19,367 nucleotides of DNA from an uncultured Sulfurovum sp. (GCA_947313765.1 CAMZNQ010000021.1:1-19367); one strand, 5' to 3'. Numbered from the stretch's first letter, positions 8,052 through 17,625 are shown. Notes: generated from the sequence alone by a model not told the origin. A program made the numbers and translations.

Positions 8052-8084
8052 TATAAATTAACTATAAATTAATCATAAGTTAAA
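8052..8084 (-). repeat. Three 11-bp direct repeats in the leader of the efflux operon
   Basis: On the plus strand these read TATAAATTAAC, TATAAATTAAT and CATAAGTTAAA with no gaps, so the period is exactly 11 bp. They lie 17-49 bases before the tolC start codon, just downstream of the likely -10. Helically phased direct repeats are typical binding sites for OmpR/PhoB-family response regulators, but AT-richness alone could give similar patterns. Confidence 0.5.
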
Positions 8085-8097
8085 TTTATTTAAGTTG

Positions 8098-8103
8098 ATT
8101 ATA
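8098..8103 (-). promoter_or_regulatory. Putative -10 element of the efflux operon
   Basis: The minus strand reads TATAAT in the context TTGATATAATC, about 63 bases before the tolC ATG. A weak -35-like TTTGTT lies about 16 bases upstream. The predicted start site near 8091 would put the 11-bp repeats at the beginning of the transcript. Confidence 0.45.
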
Positions 8104-8189
8104 TCAATAACTATTTATGAACAAACTAAAATTTAATTATAATAGATATTTTGTTTAAGTGGTTGAGAAGAAAAGATATAAATTAAGAG

Positions 8190-8216
8190 ATATAAGTTAC
8201 GTAATGTAACTTATAT
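8190..8216 (-). terminator. Hairpin after serA
   Basis: A perfect 11-bp inverted repeat (ATATAAGTTAC paired with GTAACTTATAT) with a 5-base loop lies 3 bases past the serA stop. The following U-tract is poor, so it may act as an inefficient terminator or a 3' stabilising structure. Confidence 0.5.
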
Positions 8217-8219
8217 ATT

Positions 8220-9809
8220 TTATATGGTTACATAAGTAACATTTAAACAAGTTTTTAAATTTGAGAGGTCTGAGATAAGTTCTTTGGTTACGACTCCATC
8301 AACTTTAACAACAGCTAAAGCTTGTAAATTTTTATCGCGTCCCAATCTAAAGTCAGAAATATTGAGTTTATGAGAGGCAATAATCCCTCCTACATCTCCA
8401 ATAACACCTGGAACATCTGTATTTCTAAATAGAATCATTGTCCCCTTTGGCTCTAAATCTAGTTGATAGCCATCAATATCAATAATACGAGGAGCATCTT
8501 CTCCAAAAACAGTACCTGAAATAGTGAATATTGTATCTTTAGTAACAAGTTTAATACAAACTTTATTGCTAAGTCCACTATGATTTACTTTACTCTCTTT
8601 TAAAATTTCTATATTTCTCTCTTGGGCAACAAACTCTGCATTCACATAGTTAACAGAGTCTTCTAAAGATTCAGATAAGATGCCTACTGTAGCAAATGTA
8701 CTTAATGAATCAATATAGTCAGAAACAGCACCCTGTGTAGAAATTTTTATAGTTTTAATTTTAGAGCGTGTTGCTTGTGCAGATAGACTTCCCATACGTT
8801 GTATCAGTTCAAGATATGGTCTTAAAAAGTCTGGTAATTCACTCTCTTTAATTGGCAAGTTTAAAGCATTGGGATAAGCAATATTTTTTGCCGCATCAAT
8901 AGCATTTTGGGCAGCTTGAATAGCAATGTTTTGTTGAGACTCTTTTGTATTTGCACCTAAATGAGGTGTTACTATAATATTATTTAGGTCAAGAAGTGGA
9001 TTGTCTATTGCAGGTTCTTTGTTAAAAACGTCAATTCCTGCCATATGAATCTTTCCAGATTTCAATCCATTAAGTAGAGCATCTTCATCGTAAAGACCAC
9101 CTCTAGCACAGTTGATAAGAACCACACCATCTCTCATCTTCTCCATCTCTTTTGAGCCTATAATTCCAATAGTCTCTTTATTTTTTGGAGTGTGTATGCT
9201 AATAATATCACAAGCTAAAATATCATCAAAATTAGATGTATATTTAATATCAAAATCGGTTACTTTTCTTGGGTCAATATATGGGTCATAAGCTACAATA
9301 TCCATCTCAAACGCTTTAGCTCTTTTTCCTACACGTGAACCAATATTACCAAAACCTATAATACCTAACTTTTTATCTTTAAGTTCAGTACCATACTAAT
9401 CTTGTCTTCTCCAAACTCTATCAACTTTTAAGTTGTTGTGAGCATAAGGAAATTGACGTACACAAGATAGCATATGAGCCATAGTAAGTTCAACAGCAGC
9501 AATAGTATTTGCTGTTGGTACATTCATAACAATAATACCTTTTTTACTACAACCATCAATATCTACATTATCAACACCCACACCAGCACGGATTATTGAT
9601 TTGATATTGTGGGCATTATCTAGAAACTTTTGGTCTACATCTGTAGAGGAGCGAGTAATAGCAACATCAGCAAGGGGTATAATTTCAGAGATGAGCTTAT
9701 CTTTAGGCTCATCTGCAGCATTAATAAGATTTATATCAGCATCATTCGCGAGAATATCCAACCCTTTTTGGTGGATATGGTCGCAAACTACAACAGTTAT
9801 TTTAGACAT
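8220..9809 (-). pseudogene. serA: D-3-phosphoglycerate dehydrogenase, interrupted by an in-frame TAG
   Basis: SerA oxidises 3-phosphoglycerate with NAD as the first step of serine synthesis. The frame is full length (529 codons plus stop), of the long type: substrate/NAD domains, an intervening domain, and a C-terminal ACT domain (about the last 75 residues, MILFRNTDVPGVIGDVGG). Codon 138 (9396-9398) is TAG, between RRQD and YGTELKDKKLGIIGFGNIG, where the family has Trp (the D-W-Y-G pattern). The N-terminal piece stops before the NAD motif GFGNIG (152-157). The catalytic Arg (NCARGG), Glu (NKEP) and His (TPHLG) lie after the stop. The next ATG in frame is at 9305, beyond GFGNIG, with no ribosome binding site, so neither fragment should be active. 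The ATG at 9809 is chosen over the TTG at 9818: AGGA, overlapping the rpsA stop, is 10 bases from the ATG but only 1 from the TTG. Confidence 0.85.
9396..9398 (-). other. Premature amber codon in serA
   Basis: The minus strand reads CAA GAT TAG TAT GGT. Homology runs unbroken in one frame on both sides, so this is a single-codon nonsense change. A G-to-A change in TGG would produce it. Confidence 0.9.
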
Positions 9810-9821
9810 TTTTGTCAATTC

Positions 9822-11486
9822 CTACTTTCTTCTAAAGTCGCCAAAAGCATCACCCAAAGTCATGCTATTATCTTGCTCAGCATTGAGTTTTTCAAGTGCT
9901 TCTCTCTCTTCTTGACGCTCTAGTCTTCTAACTGAAACTCTAATTCTATCATTTCTAGCATCAATAAAAGATATAACAGCTCTAATGCTTTGACCTTTCT
10001 CAATCTCTTCTTCTTTAATAGGAGCTAAGTCATCAAGTCTAATAAGTGCATCAACACCAGCTTCTAAAGAGATGAAAACACCAAAGTCTTTTTTATCTTT
10101 TACTGTACCCTCTACAATATCTCCATTTTTATGAGTTTTTGCAAATTTAGCTACAGGAGACTCTTCAAGTGCTTTTTTACTTAAAGATACTTTACCATTC
10201 TCTCTATCAATCTTAATGATTTTAACTTCAATCTCATCTCCAGATTTATATAGAGATTTTGCAGATTCTGACTTATCCCAAGATATCTCTTGATTATGAA
10301 GAAGACCCTCTACTGCACCAATTTTAAGGAAAGCACCAAAATCAGTAACTGATGAAACTGTACCTGTGATAATATCTCCTGTTCTATTTGCTGATGCAAA
10401 TTGGTCAATTGGTTTAGGAAGTAATGTTTTTCTTGAAACTCTAAGTCTTCTTTGTTGTTTATCAATTTCAATAATTTGAACATCTATAACTTGTCCAATC
10501 TCAATATAATCTTTAGGATGTTTAACATTTTTATCCCAAGAAATTTCAGATACATGTAAGAATGCTTCTAAATCTTCACCTAAATCAACAAATGCACCAT
10601 ACGGTTCAATATTTGAAATAGTAACAGATACAGTATCTCCTGCTCTAAGTGTATTATCAATATTTTTCCATGGGTCAATAGTTGCCTCTTTTATAGATAG
10701 AGATAAGTGTCTTTTCTTCTTATCATAATCTATTGCAACAACATTAACTTCATCACCCTCTTTGTAGTATTTTGAAGGGTTGATAGGACCTTTGTGAGAG
10801 ATTTGTGAATAGTGAACAAGACCATCCATTCCACCAACATCAACAAACATACCGTAAGATGTAATCTTTTTAATAACACCAAGAACAACTGCTTTGTTTT
10901 CTAAAAGTTTATCAACAATCTCTTGAGTCTCTGTTTTTTCACGCTCAATCAACTCTTTTCTTGAAACAATTACTGAACCCTTCTCTTTGTCAACTTTAAC
11001 AATAAGTGCTTTAATTTTTCTGCCAATTGGGTCAACTTTATATGAGATATATGATAATGTTCTTGGCATAAAGAACTCTAAACCAGATACATCTACAACA
11101 AATCCACCCTTATTTTTCTTAGTAACTACACCTTCAATAACATACTCTTGCTCATCATCATACTCTTCTATAAATTCTGCAAGTGCTGCTCTTTTTTCTG
11201 CTAGTTCATAAGATACGTTTGGTCTCTCGCCTCTAAATCCAGTAATAACAACTGTAATTGCTTCACCCTCTTCAAACATAATTTCGCCATCTTCATCTCT
11301 GATTTGGTCTAATGACATAAATGCTTCATTTTTACGACCAACATCAATAATTGCTTGATTATCTTCTTCAACTATTTTTACAATAACACCATCTACTAAA
11401 TCACTTTTTGTATCTGCTTTTTTAAACGACTCCTCGAGCATCGCTCCAAAATCTACATCTTCTATTTCGATATCTTCGAATTTCAT
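9822..11486 (-). CDS. rpsA: 30S ribosomal protein S1
   Basis: This 554-aa protein binds mRNA at the 30S subunit and helps initiation. Six S1 (OB-fold) repeats can be read, starting near residues 27, 112, 195, 280, 367 and 452. Repeats 3-6 are the clearest, with G-x-V-x-x-I-x-x-[YF]-G-x-[FV]-V-x-[VL]-G followed by G-L-[VL]-H and S-[QE]-[IL]-S. The acidic N-terminus and the charged C-terminal tail (RRLERQEEREALEKLNAEQ) fit S1 proteins, and the length is normal. It ends in TAG, and the serA ribosome binding site overlaps that stop, so the two are probably one transcript. Its own promoter is upstream. Confidence 0.96.
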   Translation of the reverse strand: MKFEDIEIEDVDFGAMLEESFKKADTKSDLVDGVIVKIVEEDNQAIIDVGRKNEAFMSLDQIRDEDGEIMFEEGEAITVVITGFRGERPNVSYELAEKRAALAEFIEEYDDEQEYVIEGVVTKKNKGGFVVDVSGLEFFMPRTLSYISYKVDPIGRKIKALIVKVDKEKGSVIVSRKELIEREKTETQEIVDKLLENKAVVLGVIKKITSYGMFVDVGGMDGLVHYSQISHKGPINPSKYYKEGDEVNVVAIDYDKKKRHLSLSIKEATIDPWKNIDNTLRAGDTVSVTISNIEPYGAFVDLGEDLEAFLHVSEISWDKNVKHPKDYIEIGQVIDVQIIEIDKQQRRLRVSRKTLLPKPIDQFASANRTGDIITGTVSSVTDFGAFLKIGAVEGLLHNQEISWDKSESAKSLYKSGDEIEVKIIKIDRENGKVSLSKKALEESPVAKFAKTHKNGDIVEGTVKDKKDFGVFISLEAGVDALIRLDDLAPIKEEEIEKGQSIRAVISFIDARNDRIRVSVRRLERQEEREALEKLNAEQDNSMTLGDAFGDFRRK

Positions 11487-11521
11487 TCTTACTAATCCTT
11501 GCTTGTGCCTAATTTTGTGCT

Positions 11522-11527
11522 ATTATA
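11522..11527 (-). promoter_or_regulatory. Putative -10 element of rpsA
   Basis: The minus strand reads TATAAT in GAGTATAATAGC, giving a likely start site near 11515 and a leader of about 28 bases. AAGGA lies about 10 bases before the ATG. No strong -35 is visible. Confidence 0.55.
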
Positions 11528-11601
11528 CTCTTATTTTTTTAATACATAATGAAAAATATAAAATATAAAGATAGATTAATTAATGATATAAAAGAAGAAT
11601 T

Positions 11602-11647
11602 AAAGTTCTAAAAAAAGTAAACTTTTACTTTTGTTTATTAGAACTTT
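11602..11647 (-). terminator. Nested hairpin between ispH and rpsA
   Basis: An outer 10-bp inverted repeat (AAAGTTCTAA paired with TTAGAACTTT) encloses an inner 9-bp one (AAAAGTAAA paired with TTTACTTTT). It lies 17 bases past the ispH stop in a 178-base gap that also holds the rpsA promoter. It probably ends the pheS-pheT-aroA-ispH transcript. It is AT-rich and its U-tract is irregular. Confidence 0.55.
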
Positions 11648-11664
11648 TTATATTTAATATTTTT

Positions 11665-12501
11665 TTAATGATTAATCTCTTGGATTTTATTCACAACATT
11701 TTGAATAATCCAATCTGGAGTAGAAGCTCCAGCAGAGATACCACAAAGTTTTTTATCGTTGAACCAATTTGCATTAAGTTCTGTCTCATTTTCGATTAAA
11801 TAACTCTCTTTGCACTCCTGTTCACATATACTATGTAACATTTTAGAGTTAGAGGAGTGTCGACCTCCAATAACAATCATAATATCAGCCCTTTTTGCTA
11901 GTTCAGATGCTGCATCTTGATTCTCAAATGTTGCATTACAGATGGTGTTAAATACACGCACCTCTTTGTGGGTAAGAATAAGTCTATTTACTACTTTTAA
12001 AAAATCTTCAGGTTTTTTTGTAGTTTGAGAAACTAACGCAACTTTATTTTTTAGAGGTAGGGCATCAAGCTCTTGGGGTTCTAATACAACAAAGGCGTGG
12101 TTCTTATCACTAGCATAAGAGACAACACCTTTTATCTCTGGATGTTTTTTATCTCCAAATATTACAACTGAGTACCCCTCTGCACTCATTTTTGCTACAA
12201 TGTTTTGAGGAGTAGTAACATAGGGGCAAGTTGCATCAATAATCTTATTTTCTTGATTTTTTAGAAGTGCTAACTCATTTTTTGGAATACCGTGGGTTCT
12301 AATAACCACAGCATTATCATTTTTAATATCTTCAATTTTTTCAATTAATCCAATATTAAATCCCTCTTTTAAGCGATTTATCTCATCTTTATTATGGATA
12401 AGTGGCCCATAAGTAAAGCTGTTTCTATGTTGTTCAGCAATATTAATAGCACGTTTAACTCCATAACAGAAGCCATAACTAGAAGCTAATTCTATTTTCA
12501 T
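11665..12501 (-). CDS. ispH: 4-hydroxy-3-methylbut-2-enyl diphosphate reductase
   Basis: This 278-aa iron-sulfur enzyme makes IPP and DMAPP from HMBPP in the last step of the MEP isoprenoid pathway. The three cluster cysteines are present: Cys12 (YGFCYGVKRA), Cys92 (DATCPYV) and Cys188 (NTICNAT). So are the substrate-binding histidines His36 (GPLIHN), His70 (RTHG) and His120 (KKHPE), the SQTT segment near 158, and the SSNS motif of the third domain (GGRHSSNSKML). There is no fused S1 domain. The start is 3 bases after the aroA stop, consistent with one operon. Nothing is missing. Confidence 0.96.
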   Translation of the reverse strand: MKIELASSYGFCYGVKRAINIAEQHRNSFTYGPLIHNKDEINRLKEGFNIGLIEKIEDIKNDNAVVIRTHGIPKNELALLKNQENKIIDATCPYVTTPQNIVAKMSAEGYSVVIFGDKKHPEIKGVVSYASDKNHAFVVLEPQELDALPLKNKVALVSQTTKKPEDFLKVVNRLILTHKEVRVFNTICNATFENQDAASELAKRADIMIVIGGRHSSNSKMLHSICEQECKESYLIENETELNANWFNDKKLCGISAGASTPDWIIQNVVNKIQEINH

Positions 12502-12504
12502 ATT

Positions 12505-13791
12505 TTATCCTAATTGTGTAATTTGGCTAAGTATATCAAAAAAGTTAGGGAATGATGTATCAATACACTCTATATCTTCTATTTTCATACCACAATTAAC
12601 TCCTGCAATAGCAAAACTCATTGCAACTCTATGGTCTCCATAGCTATTAATTGTAGAAGACTTTAAGCTAGAACCAATAATCTCATATCCATCTTTATGC
12701 TCTATGGTCTCTACGCCACATTTGGTTAATCCCTCTAGTACAGTTGATATTCTATCACTCTCTTTTACACGTAACTCTTTAGCATTTTTAACTACACTTT
12801 TACCCTCTGCTAGAGCCATAGCAATAGATAGGGCAGGTAGTTCATCAATAAGCCAAGCAATATTGTTTTCAACAGTTACAGCAGATAGTTTACCATTGTA
12901 AGAGATTTCAATATCTCCAATAGGTTCATAAAGATTCTCTTTTTCCACAAAAGAGATTTTTGCACCCATCTTCTCTAATATTTTATATGCCTCTATTCTA
13001 GTAGGATTAAGTGTTACATTTTTAATAATAGTTTTAGAGTTAGGTGTAATAGCAGATGCTACAGCAAAGAAAAATCCAGAAGATGGGTCTGCAGGAACTC
13101 TAATATTTAGGGGTTTTAGAGGCTTTACTAAAGGTTCAATTTTAATCCATCCATCTTCTCCTATATCAACTTTTGCACCCATTCCTCTAAGCATTCTCTC
13201 TGTGTGGTCTCGTGATAGTAGATTCTCTTTATAGTAAGAGACCTCTTCTGCCTGAATACCTGCTAAGATAAGAGCAGATTTAACCTGTGCAGAGTCAATA
13301 GGAGAGTTGTATCTAAATGCTTTTAACTCTCCCCCACGAATGGATAGTGGTGCTAGGTTTCCCTCTTCTCTACAATCTATTTTTGCTCCAATCTCTCTAA
13401 GTGGAGTGGTTACACGATTCATTGGTCTTGAACGTAAATATTTATCTCCAGTTAAGATAAATGAACCATCTACTCCAGCCAATAGACCTGCATATAGTCT
13501 CATTCCTGTACCTGCATTACCACAATCAAGAATATCATTAGGTTCTGTTAGTTTTTTAGGTGGCTTGATTGTTATATTTGAACCATCTCTTAAGACTTCA
13601 GCACCTAACTGCTCTGCAATAGAGAGAGAAGAGATAGTATCTTCTCCTAATAGAAAATTTTTAATAGTTGAGGTATCATTTGAGAGTAGAGAGAAGATAG
13701 CACAGCGATGCGAAATAGATTTGTCAGGAGCAATATCTGAACACTCTAAATCAAATGAGTTAGAGTATCTTTTAATTGTTACAGTTTTCAT
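12505..13791 (-). CDS. aroA: 3-phosphoshikimate 1-carboxyvinyltransferase (EPSP synthase)
   Basis: This 428-aa enzyme joins shikimate-3-phosphate and phosphoenolpyruvate to form EPSP in the shikimate pathway. Recognisable sites are DKSISHR (23-29), CGNAGTGMR (90-98), SRPM (121-124), SAQVK (167-171), RDHTE (194-198), DELPA and RVKESDR. SAQVK and RDHTE resemble class II enzymes of the CP4 type. However, the PEP-site glycine in GNAGT is retained, whereas CP4 has alanine there, so tolerance to glyphosate cannot be predicted. Its ATG overlaps the pheT stop (ATGA), indicating translational coupling. Confidence 0.96.
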   Translation of the reverse strand: MKTVTIKRYSNSFDLECSDIAPDKSISHRCAIFSLLSNDTSTIKNFLLGEDTISSLSIAEQLGAEVLRDGSNITIKPPKKLTEPNDILDCGNAGTGMRLYAGLLAGVDGSFILTGDKYLRSRPMNRVTTPLREIGAKIDCREEGNLAPLSIRGGELKAFRYNSPIDSAQVKSALILAGIQAEEVSYYKENLLSRDHTERMLRGMGAKVDIGEDGWIKIEPLVKPLKPLNIRVPADPSSGFFFAVASAITPNSKTIIKNVTLNPTRIEAYKILEKMGAKISFVEKENLYEPIGDIEISYNGKLSAVTVENNIAWLIDELPALSIAMALAEGKSVVKNAKELRVKESDRISTVLEGLTKCGVETIEHKDGYEIIGSSLKSSTINSYGDHRVAMSFAIAGVNCGMKIEDIECIDTSFPNFFDILSQITQLG

Positions 13792-16121
13792 CTAAGTTTA
13801 GCTCCATACTCACTATGAAGTGCTTCAATAATAGCATTTACTGTTGAGTCAATATCTTTGTCATGAAGTGTATCTTTTAATGATTGTATAAAGAGGCGAA
13901 TTGTTAAACTCTTCTCTTCTCCTAGTTTCTCATCTTCATAAACATCAATGGCATAAAATCTATTTAATAGAGGTAGATTTAAAAGTTTAATGATATTAGA
14001 GATATTTGAATATGGTATATCTTTATCTATAACTAGACTTAAATCTTTATATACACCTTGAAATTTAGAGATAGCATGAGCATTAATATGTTTTGGAAGT
14101 AGTGCATCAAAATCTATCTCTGCAACAAAAGTATCTGGAATATCAAAATCATCACAGACATTTGGATGTACTTTAGTTAAGAATCCACAAACTTCATTAT
14201 TGATGATAATATCAGCAGATTGATATGGATTTATTAATGAGTTTTTTTGATTAGATGTTCTAAGTTCAAAGTTTCCAATAACAGCAGAGAGCTTTTTAAC
14301 AAATAAATCAAAATCAATATTTTTTGGTTTTCCTGCATTTGCTACATACTCTGTTTGAGATTGACCTGAATAGATTAGGGAAAGAACTTCCCTCTCTTCT
14401 CTTTTTGAATTAAAGATAGTACCTATCTCAAATAGTGCTACTCTCTTTTTTGAGTAGCTTACATTACGCTCTACAGCTTGTAATAGGTTAATTATAGTTG
14501 TTGTTCTTAGTGTATTAAAATCAGAAGTAATAGGATTGATAATATCCAACTCCTCATCAATAATAGGGAAATTATATTTTTCAAGTAGAACTTTATCTGA
14601 AAAAGCGTATGAGATACTCTCATCAAATCCACCACTTATAGCACTATAACGTAATGCTTTTTTAGCGTAATATCTATCCATTGTAACATTAATAGATTGA
14701 GCTTCTTTAAACTCTAACGCTTTTGCTTCAATGTTATTAATACCAATCATACGAACAATCTCTTCAGTTATATCTTGAATATTCTCAATATCATGTCGGT
14801 ATCTTGGTATTGTTACTCCAAATTTATCTTCAGCTGTACTTTGTACTTTAAATCCTAAATTTGTTAAGATTGTTACAATTTCTATCTTGTCAATACTATT
14901 TCCAATAAGTTGAGAAATCTCTGTAGAGCTAACAGTAATTATCTTATCTTCCATATCCTCATCTAAAGAGATAGTTCCATCAAAAAGTTTACATTTAGTA
15001 TAACTCTCAAAAAGATATGTTAGATAGTTTATCCCAAAACATAGATTTGGTTCAGAGCCACGAGAGGTATTATAAAATAGCTCATCTGTTTCTAATTTAT
15101 GTTTAGCAACCAAATCTATTAGAAGAGTAGGGTTCATATATGAAGTTTCAAAGAGAACTTTTGATGACTCTTGAGTAGCTTCTAGCTCTTTTATGTGATT
15201 GATACCAATCTTTGAATATAACTTATCGTTAATCATTACGTTAACAATATCATCTTCTTTATCAAGGTTAATTGTAAGCTTCTCTCCGTTTTCAAAATCA
15301 ATATCTTTAACATCATAAGCTCTTAATATGACACCTGTAGAGTGTGTAATGTATGTTAATACATTATGAAGAGCATCATCTTTAAGTTTTTCAATAAATC
15401 CAAGTCTTATTGAGAATAGTAGAGAGGTATATAGCTCTTCCATATTTGCAATTACATATTGAACAGAAGCCTCTATATCCCCTTTTGCAACCAATTTTGC
15501 TACTCTAGCTAAACCAATTTTTGCAGGATTTTGACTCTCATAGTCAAAACGATTCATAGGTATATTTAGTGAAGCAGATAAATCTCTAGCAACACCATGT
15601 ACAGATAGACAATCTCCACGATTTGCAGTAAGTTCAATCTCAATTACTGTATCACAGAGTTTATCGTATTTGTTTAGCTCTTTACCAATAACAAGTTCAC
15701 CAATACTATCATCAAGAATCATAATACCATTACCGATATTAGGAAGTCCCAATTCAGAAGCAGAACATACCATTCCCTCACTATCAACACCACGAAGTTT
15801 GGCATGTTTTATCTCAAAATCTTCTCCAAGTTTAGCACCAACAGTTGCAACAGCTACATACTCTGCATCAACAACATTTGAAGCTCCACATACAATCTGT
15901 CTCACTCCTGAACCAATATCAATTTGACAAACATTTAGCTTATCTGCATCTGGATGTTTTTCGCAAGAGAGTATCTTACCAATTACAACTTTTGCTGGAA
16001 TATCATATTTTTTGATAGAATCAACCTCTAAACCAATAGAGTTTAGTCTCTCATATAGCGTCTCATTACTAACTTTGCTTATATCAAGAAAGTTATTTAA
16101 CCATGTTCTTGTTAAAATCAT
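13788..16121 (-). CDS. pheT: Phenylalanyl-tRNA synthetase beta subunit
   Basis: This 777-aa subunit pairs with PheS in an alpha2-beta2 enzyme that charges tRNA-Phe. Domains in order: an EMAP-like tRNA-binding domain (about 40-150, [24 protein letters not shown]), B1/B3/B4 with the editing region (about 160-360), B5 (about 395-465), a catalytic-like core (about 470-680) and a C-terminal anticodon-binding ferredoxin-like domain (about 685-777, [20 protein letters not shown]). The B3/B4 region (about 215-330) looks diverged: I could not pick out all the usual editing-site signatures. Length is normal. The ATG overlaps the pheS stop by 4 bases. Confidence 0.95.
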   Translation of the reverse strand: MILTRTWLNNFLDISKVSNETLYERLNSIGLEVDSIKKYDIPAKVVIGKILSCEKHPDADKLNVCQIDIGSGVRQIVCGASNVVDAEYVAVATVGAKLGEDFEIKHAKLRGVDSEGMVCSASELGLPNIGNGIMILDDSIGELVIGKELNKYDKLCDTVIEIELTANRGDCLSVHGVARDLSASLNIPMNRFDYESQNPAKIGLARVAKLVAKGDIEASVQYVIANMEELYTSLLFSIRLGFIEKLKDDALHNVLTYITHSTGVILRAYDVKDIDFENGEKLTINLDKEDDIVNVMINDKLYSKIGINHIKELEATQESSKVLFETSYMNPTLLIDLVAKHKLETDELFYNTSRGSEPNLCFGINYLTYLFESYTKCKLFDGTISLDEDMEDKIITVSSTEISQLIGNSIDKIEIVTILTNLGFKVQSTAEDKFGVTIPRYRHDIENIQDITEEIVRMIGINNIEAKALEFKEAQSINVTMDRYYAKKALRYSAISGGFDESISYAFSDKVLLEKYNFPIIDEELDIINPITSDFNTLRTTTIINLLQAVERNVSYSKKRVALFEIGTIFNSKREEREVLSLIYSGQSQTEYVANAGKPKNIDFDLFVKKLSAVIGNFELRTSNQKNSLINPYQSADIIINNEVCGFLTKVHPNVCDDFDIPDTFVAEIDFDALLPKHINAHAISKFQGVYKDLSLVIDKDIPYSNISNIIKLLNLPLLNRFYAIDVYEDEKLGEEKSLTIRLFIQSLKDTLHDKDIDSTVNAIIEALHSEYGAKLR

Positions 16122-17113
16122 CTAAATTGCTCCAATAAACGTGTATCTCCCTCAAAGAGCATTCTTAGGTCAGGAATCTTATGTAATAGCATTGCAAATC
16201 TCTCTATCCCTAATCCAAAAGCGTAACCACTAACATCTTTATAGTTTACAGCATCAAAAACATTTGGGTCTACAATCCCACAACCAAGAACTTCTAACCA
16301 TCCTGTATGTGAACATATACGACAACCCTCTGCTTCACAGAAGATACATGAGATGTCAACTTCTGCAGATGGTTCAGTAAAAGGGAAAAAAGTTGGTCTA
16401 AATCTTACTTCAACCTCTCCAAACATATAGTTTAGAAAATCGGACATAATAGACTTTAGATTAGCAAAACTAACCTCTCCCTTTCCTCCTACAACTAACC
16501 CCTCTATTTGGTGGAACATTGGAGTATGGGTAATATCATAATCTTTTCTAAAAACAGCACCTGGGGCAATCATCCGAATTGGTGGTTTTTGTGCTAACAT
16601 AGTTCGTATCTGTACAGGAGATGTGTGAGTTCTCAATACAGCTTTATCTTTGAAGAAAAATGTATCTTGCATATCTCTTGCAGGATGGTTCTTTGGTAGA
16701 TTCAATGCCTCAAAGTTGTGAAAATCATCTTCTACTTTTGGACCATCTTCTATTGAGAAGTTTAATGCAACAAAATAGTCAATAATCTTATCCATAGTAG
16801 CCATTACAGGGTGTAATGCACCTTTTTCATTAAGATTACCATAGAGAGATACATCAATAGCTTCAGATTTTAATAGACGCTCTATCTCCTCTTTTTTTAG
16901 TTTCTCATAACACTCATCATAAACAGTTTGAAGATGGGCTTTATTTTTGTTAAGCCCCTCTGCAAATGCTTTTTTCTCTGGACCGGGTACATCTTTTAGC
17001 TTCGCAAACTCTTTTGATAATGCACCTTTTTTCCCAAAAAGTTCAATCCGAACTTTACCAAGTACATCAAGAGAATCTGCATCTCTAATCTCTTTTTTTT
17101 TTTTTTTTACAAT
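16118..17113 (-). CDS. pheS: Phenylalanyl-tRNA synthetase alpha subunit, start codon uncertain
   Basis: The catalytic subunit of PheRS. Family motifs are intact: [44 protein letters not shown], a C-x2-C-x4-C-x2-C cluster that may bind a metal, GWLEVLGCG and the closing [15 protein letters not shown]. Homology extends about 100 codons upstream of the first in-frame ATG (16804), through [20 protein letters not shown] and the N-terminal helices, so a start at 16804 would lose the tRNA-contacting coiled coil. The open frame runs to 17122, after an in-frame TAA at 17123-17125, and contains no ATG, GTG or TTG. The candidates are ATA (17122), ATT (17113) or a start destroyed within the adjoining run of 16 A. 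I give ATT as the least unlikely of these, giving 331 aa, but GAGG is only 2 bases from it. First gene of pheS-pheT-aroA-ispH. Confidence 0.85.
   Translation of the reverse strand: MVKKKKKEIRDADSLDVLGKVRIELFGKKGALSKEFAKLKDVPGPEKKAFAEGLNKNKAHLQTVYDECYEKLKKEEIERLLKSEAIDVSLYGNLNEKGALHPVMATMDKIIDYFVALNFSIEDGPKVEDDFHNFEALNLPKNHPARDMQDTFFFKDKAVLRTHTSPVQIRTMLAQKPPIRMIAPGAVFRKDYDITHTPMFHQIEGLVVGGKGEVSFANLKSIMSDFLNYMFGEVEVRFRPTFFPFTEPSAEVDISCIFCEAEGCRICSHTGWLEVLGCGIVDPNVFDAVNYKDVSGYAFGLGIERFAMLLHKIPDLRMLFEGDTRLLEQFR
17093..17108 (-). repeat. Run of 16 A at the expected start of pheS
   Basis: The plus strand shows 16 consecutive T. On the coding strand the run follows TAGAGGTTATTGT and precedes GAGATTAGAGATG. 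It begins 7 bases after GAGG, the normal place for a start codon, and encodes five lysines in the open frame. Confidence 0.9.
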
Positions 17114-17149
17114 AACCTCTATTTATATTCTCTAATTAATATTTGTGAA

Positions 17150-17155
17150 ATTTTA
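17150..17155 (-). promoter_or_regulatory. Putative -10 element of the pheS operon
   Basis: The minus strand reads TAAAAT (5 of 6 to consensus) in CGATAAAATTTC, about 37 bases before the likely pheS start. No clear -35. It lies back to back with the HIT gene promoter. Confidence 0.35.
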
Positions 17156-17185
17156 TCGAAACTATGCTAATAGTGGGATTTATTG

Positions 17186-17194
17186 TGTTATAAT
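17186..17194 (+). promoter_or_regulatory. Extended -10 promoter of the HIT gene
   Basis: TGTTATAAT is a full extended -10 (TGn plus TATAAT). The predicted start near 17201 leaves a leader of about 39 bases with AAAGGA 7 bases before the ATG at 17240. Confidence 0.55.
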
Positions 17195-17239
17195 TTTTTA
17201 AATTAAAAAAATTAACCATTAAAAATAAAGGACAGCAAA

Positions 17240-17593
17240 ATGTGTATTTTTTGTAGACTAGTAGCAGGAGAGATTCCCTCAAATAAAATTTTAGAAAATG
17301 ACAAGTTTATTGCATTTCATGACCTATCCCCTAAAGCACCTATTCATATTTTGGTTATTCCAAAAGAGCATGTGGATTGTTTTCAAGATGCATCTTCTGA
17401 AATTATGGCTGAAATGACACCATTTATTCAAGAGGTAGCAACTATTATGGGAATAGATAAGAGTGGTTATAGACTGATTGTAAATAATGGAAAAGATGGA
17501 GGACAAGAGGTAAACCATCTCCATTTTCATATTTTAGGTGGAACTAAGTTGCAATTTGGACATTTAGTAGATGAACCACAAAAGAATCTGTAA
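17240..17593 (+). CDS. HIT-family (HINT-like) nucleotide hydrolase
   Basis: This 117-aa histidine-triad protein carries the family motif H93-L-H95-F-H97-I, the last His being the usual nucleophile. N-terminal Cys2 and Cys5 (MCIFCRLVAGEIPS) plus His44 (KEHV) fit the zinc-binding sites seen in HINT-type members. HINT enzymes hydrolyse purine nucleoside phosphoramidates and acyl-adenylates in the cytoplasm. Next to the pheST genes one could imagine clearing aminoacyl-AMP, but the link is positional only. Length is typical and the protein looks complete. It has its own promoter and is divergent from pheS. Confidence 0.92.
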   Translation: MCIFCRLVAGEIPSNKILENDKFIAFHDLSPKAPIHILVIPKEHVDCFQDASSEIMAEMTPFIQEVATIMGIDKSGYRLIVNNGKDGGQEVNHLHFHILGGTKLQFGHLVDEPQKNL

Positions 17594-17602
17594 ATTATGT
17601 AT

Positions 17603-17619
17603 GTGTGACCGTGTCACAC
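17603..17619 (+). promoter_or_regulatory. Palindromic operator copy 1 upstream of argD
   Basis: GTGTGAC-CGT-GTCACAC is a perfect 7-bp inverted repeat with a 3-base centre. It lies 10 bases after the HIT stop and is centred near -49 from the predicted argD start site. The same arms recur at 17668. Confidence 0.75.
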
Positions 17620-17625
17620 GATAAA

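Noticed and set aside
9816..9818. TTG start for serA, three codons upstream of the chosen ATG
   Set aside because: It would sit one base from the AGGA motif, which is too close. The ATG at 9807-9809 has workable spacing.
9822..9824. TAG reassigned to an amino acid throughout the genome
   Set aside because: rpsA ends in TAG at its normal length, followed directly by the serA leader, and argD also ends in TAG at normal length. Global reassignment would extend both.
12704..16000. Plus-strand open frames opposite aroA and pheT (for example 13307-13795 and 15670-15927)
   Set aside because: They are antisense shadows of well-supported genes, lack ribosome binding sites, and encode low-complexity Ser/Ile/Pro-rich sequence with no recognisable domain.
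17603..17619. Operator copy 1 read as a terminator of the HIT gene
   Set aside because: The hairpin has only a 7-bp stem with a 3-base loop and no T-run after it, and the same arms occur again at 17668 with no gene end nearby. A regulator site explains both copies better.
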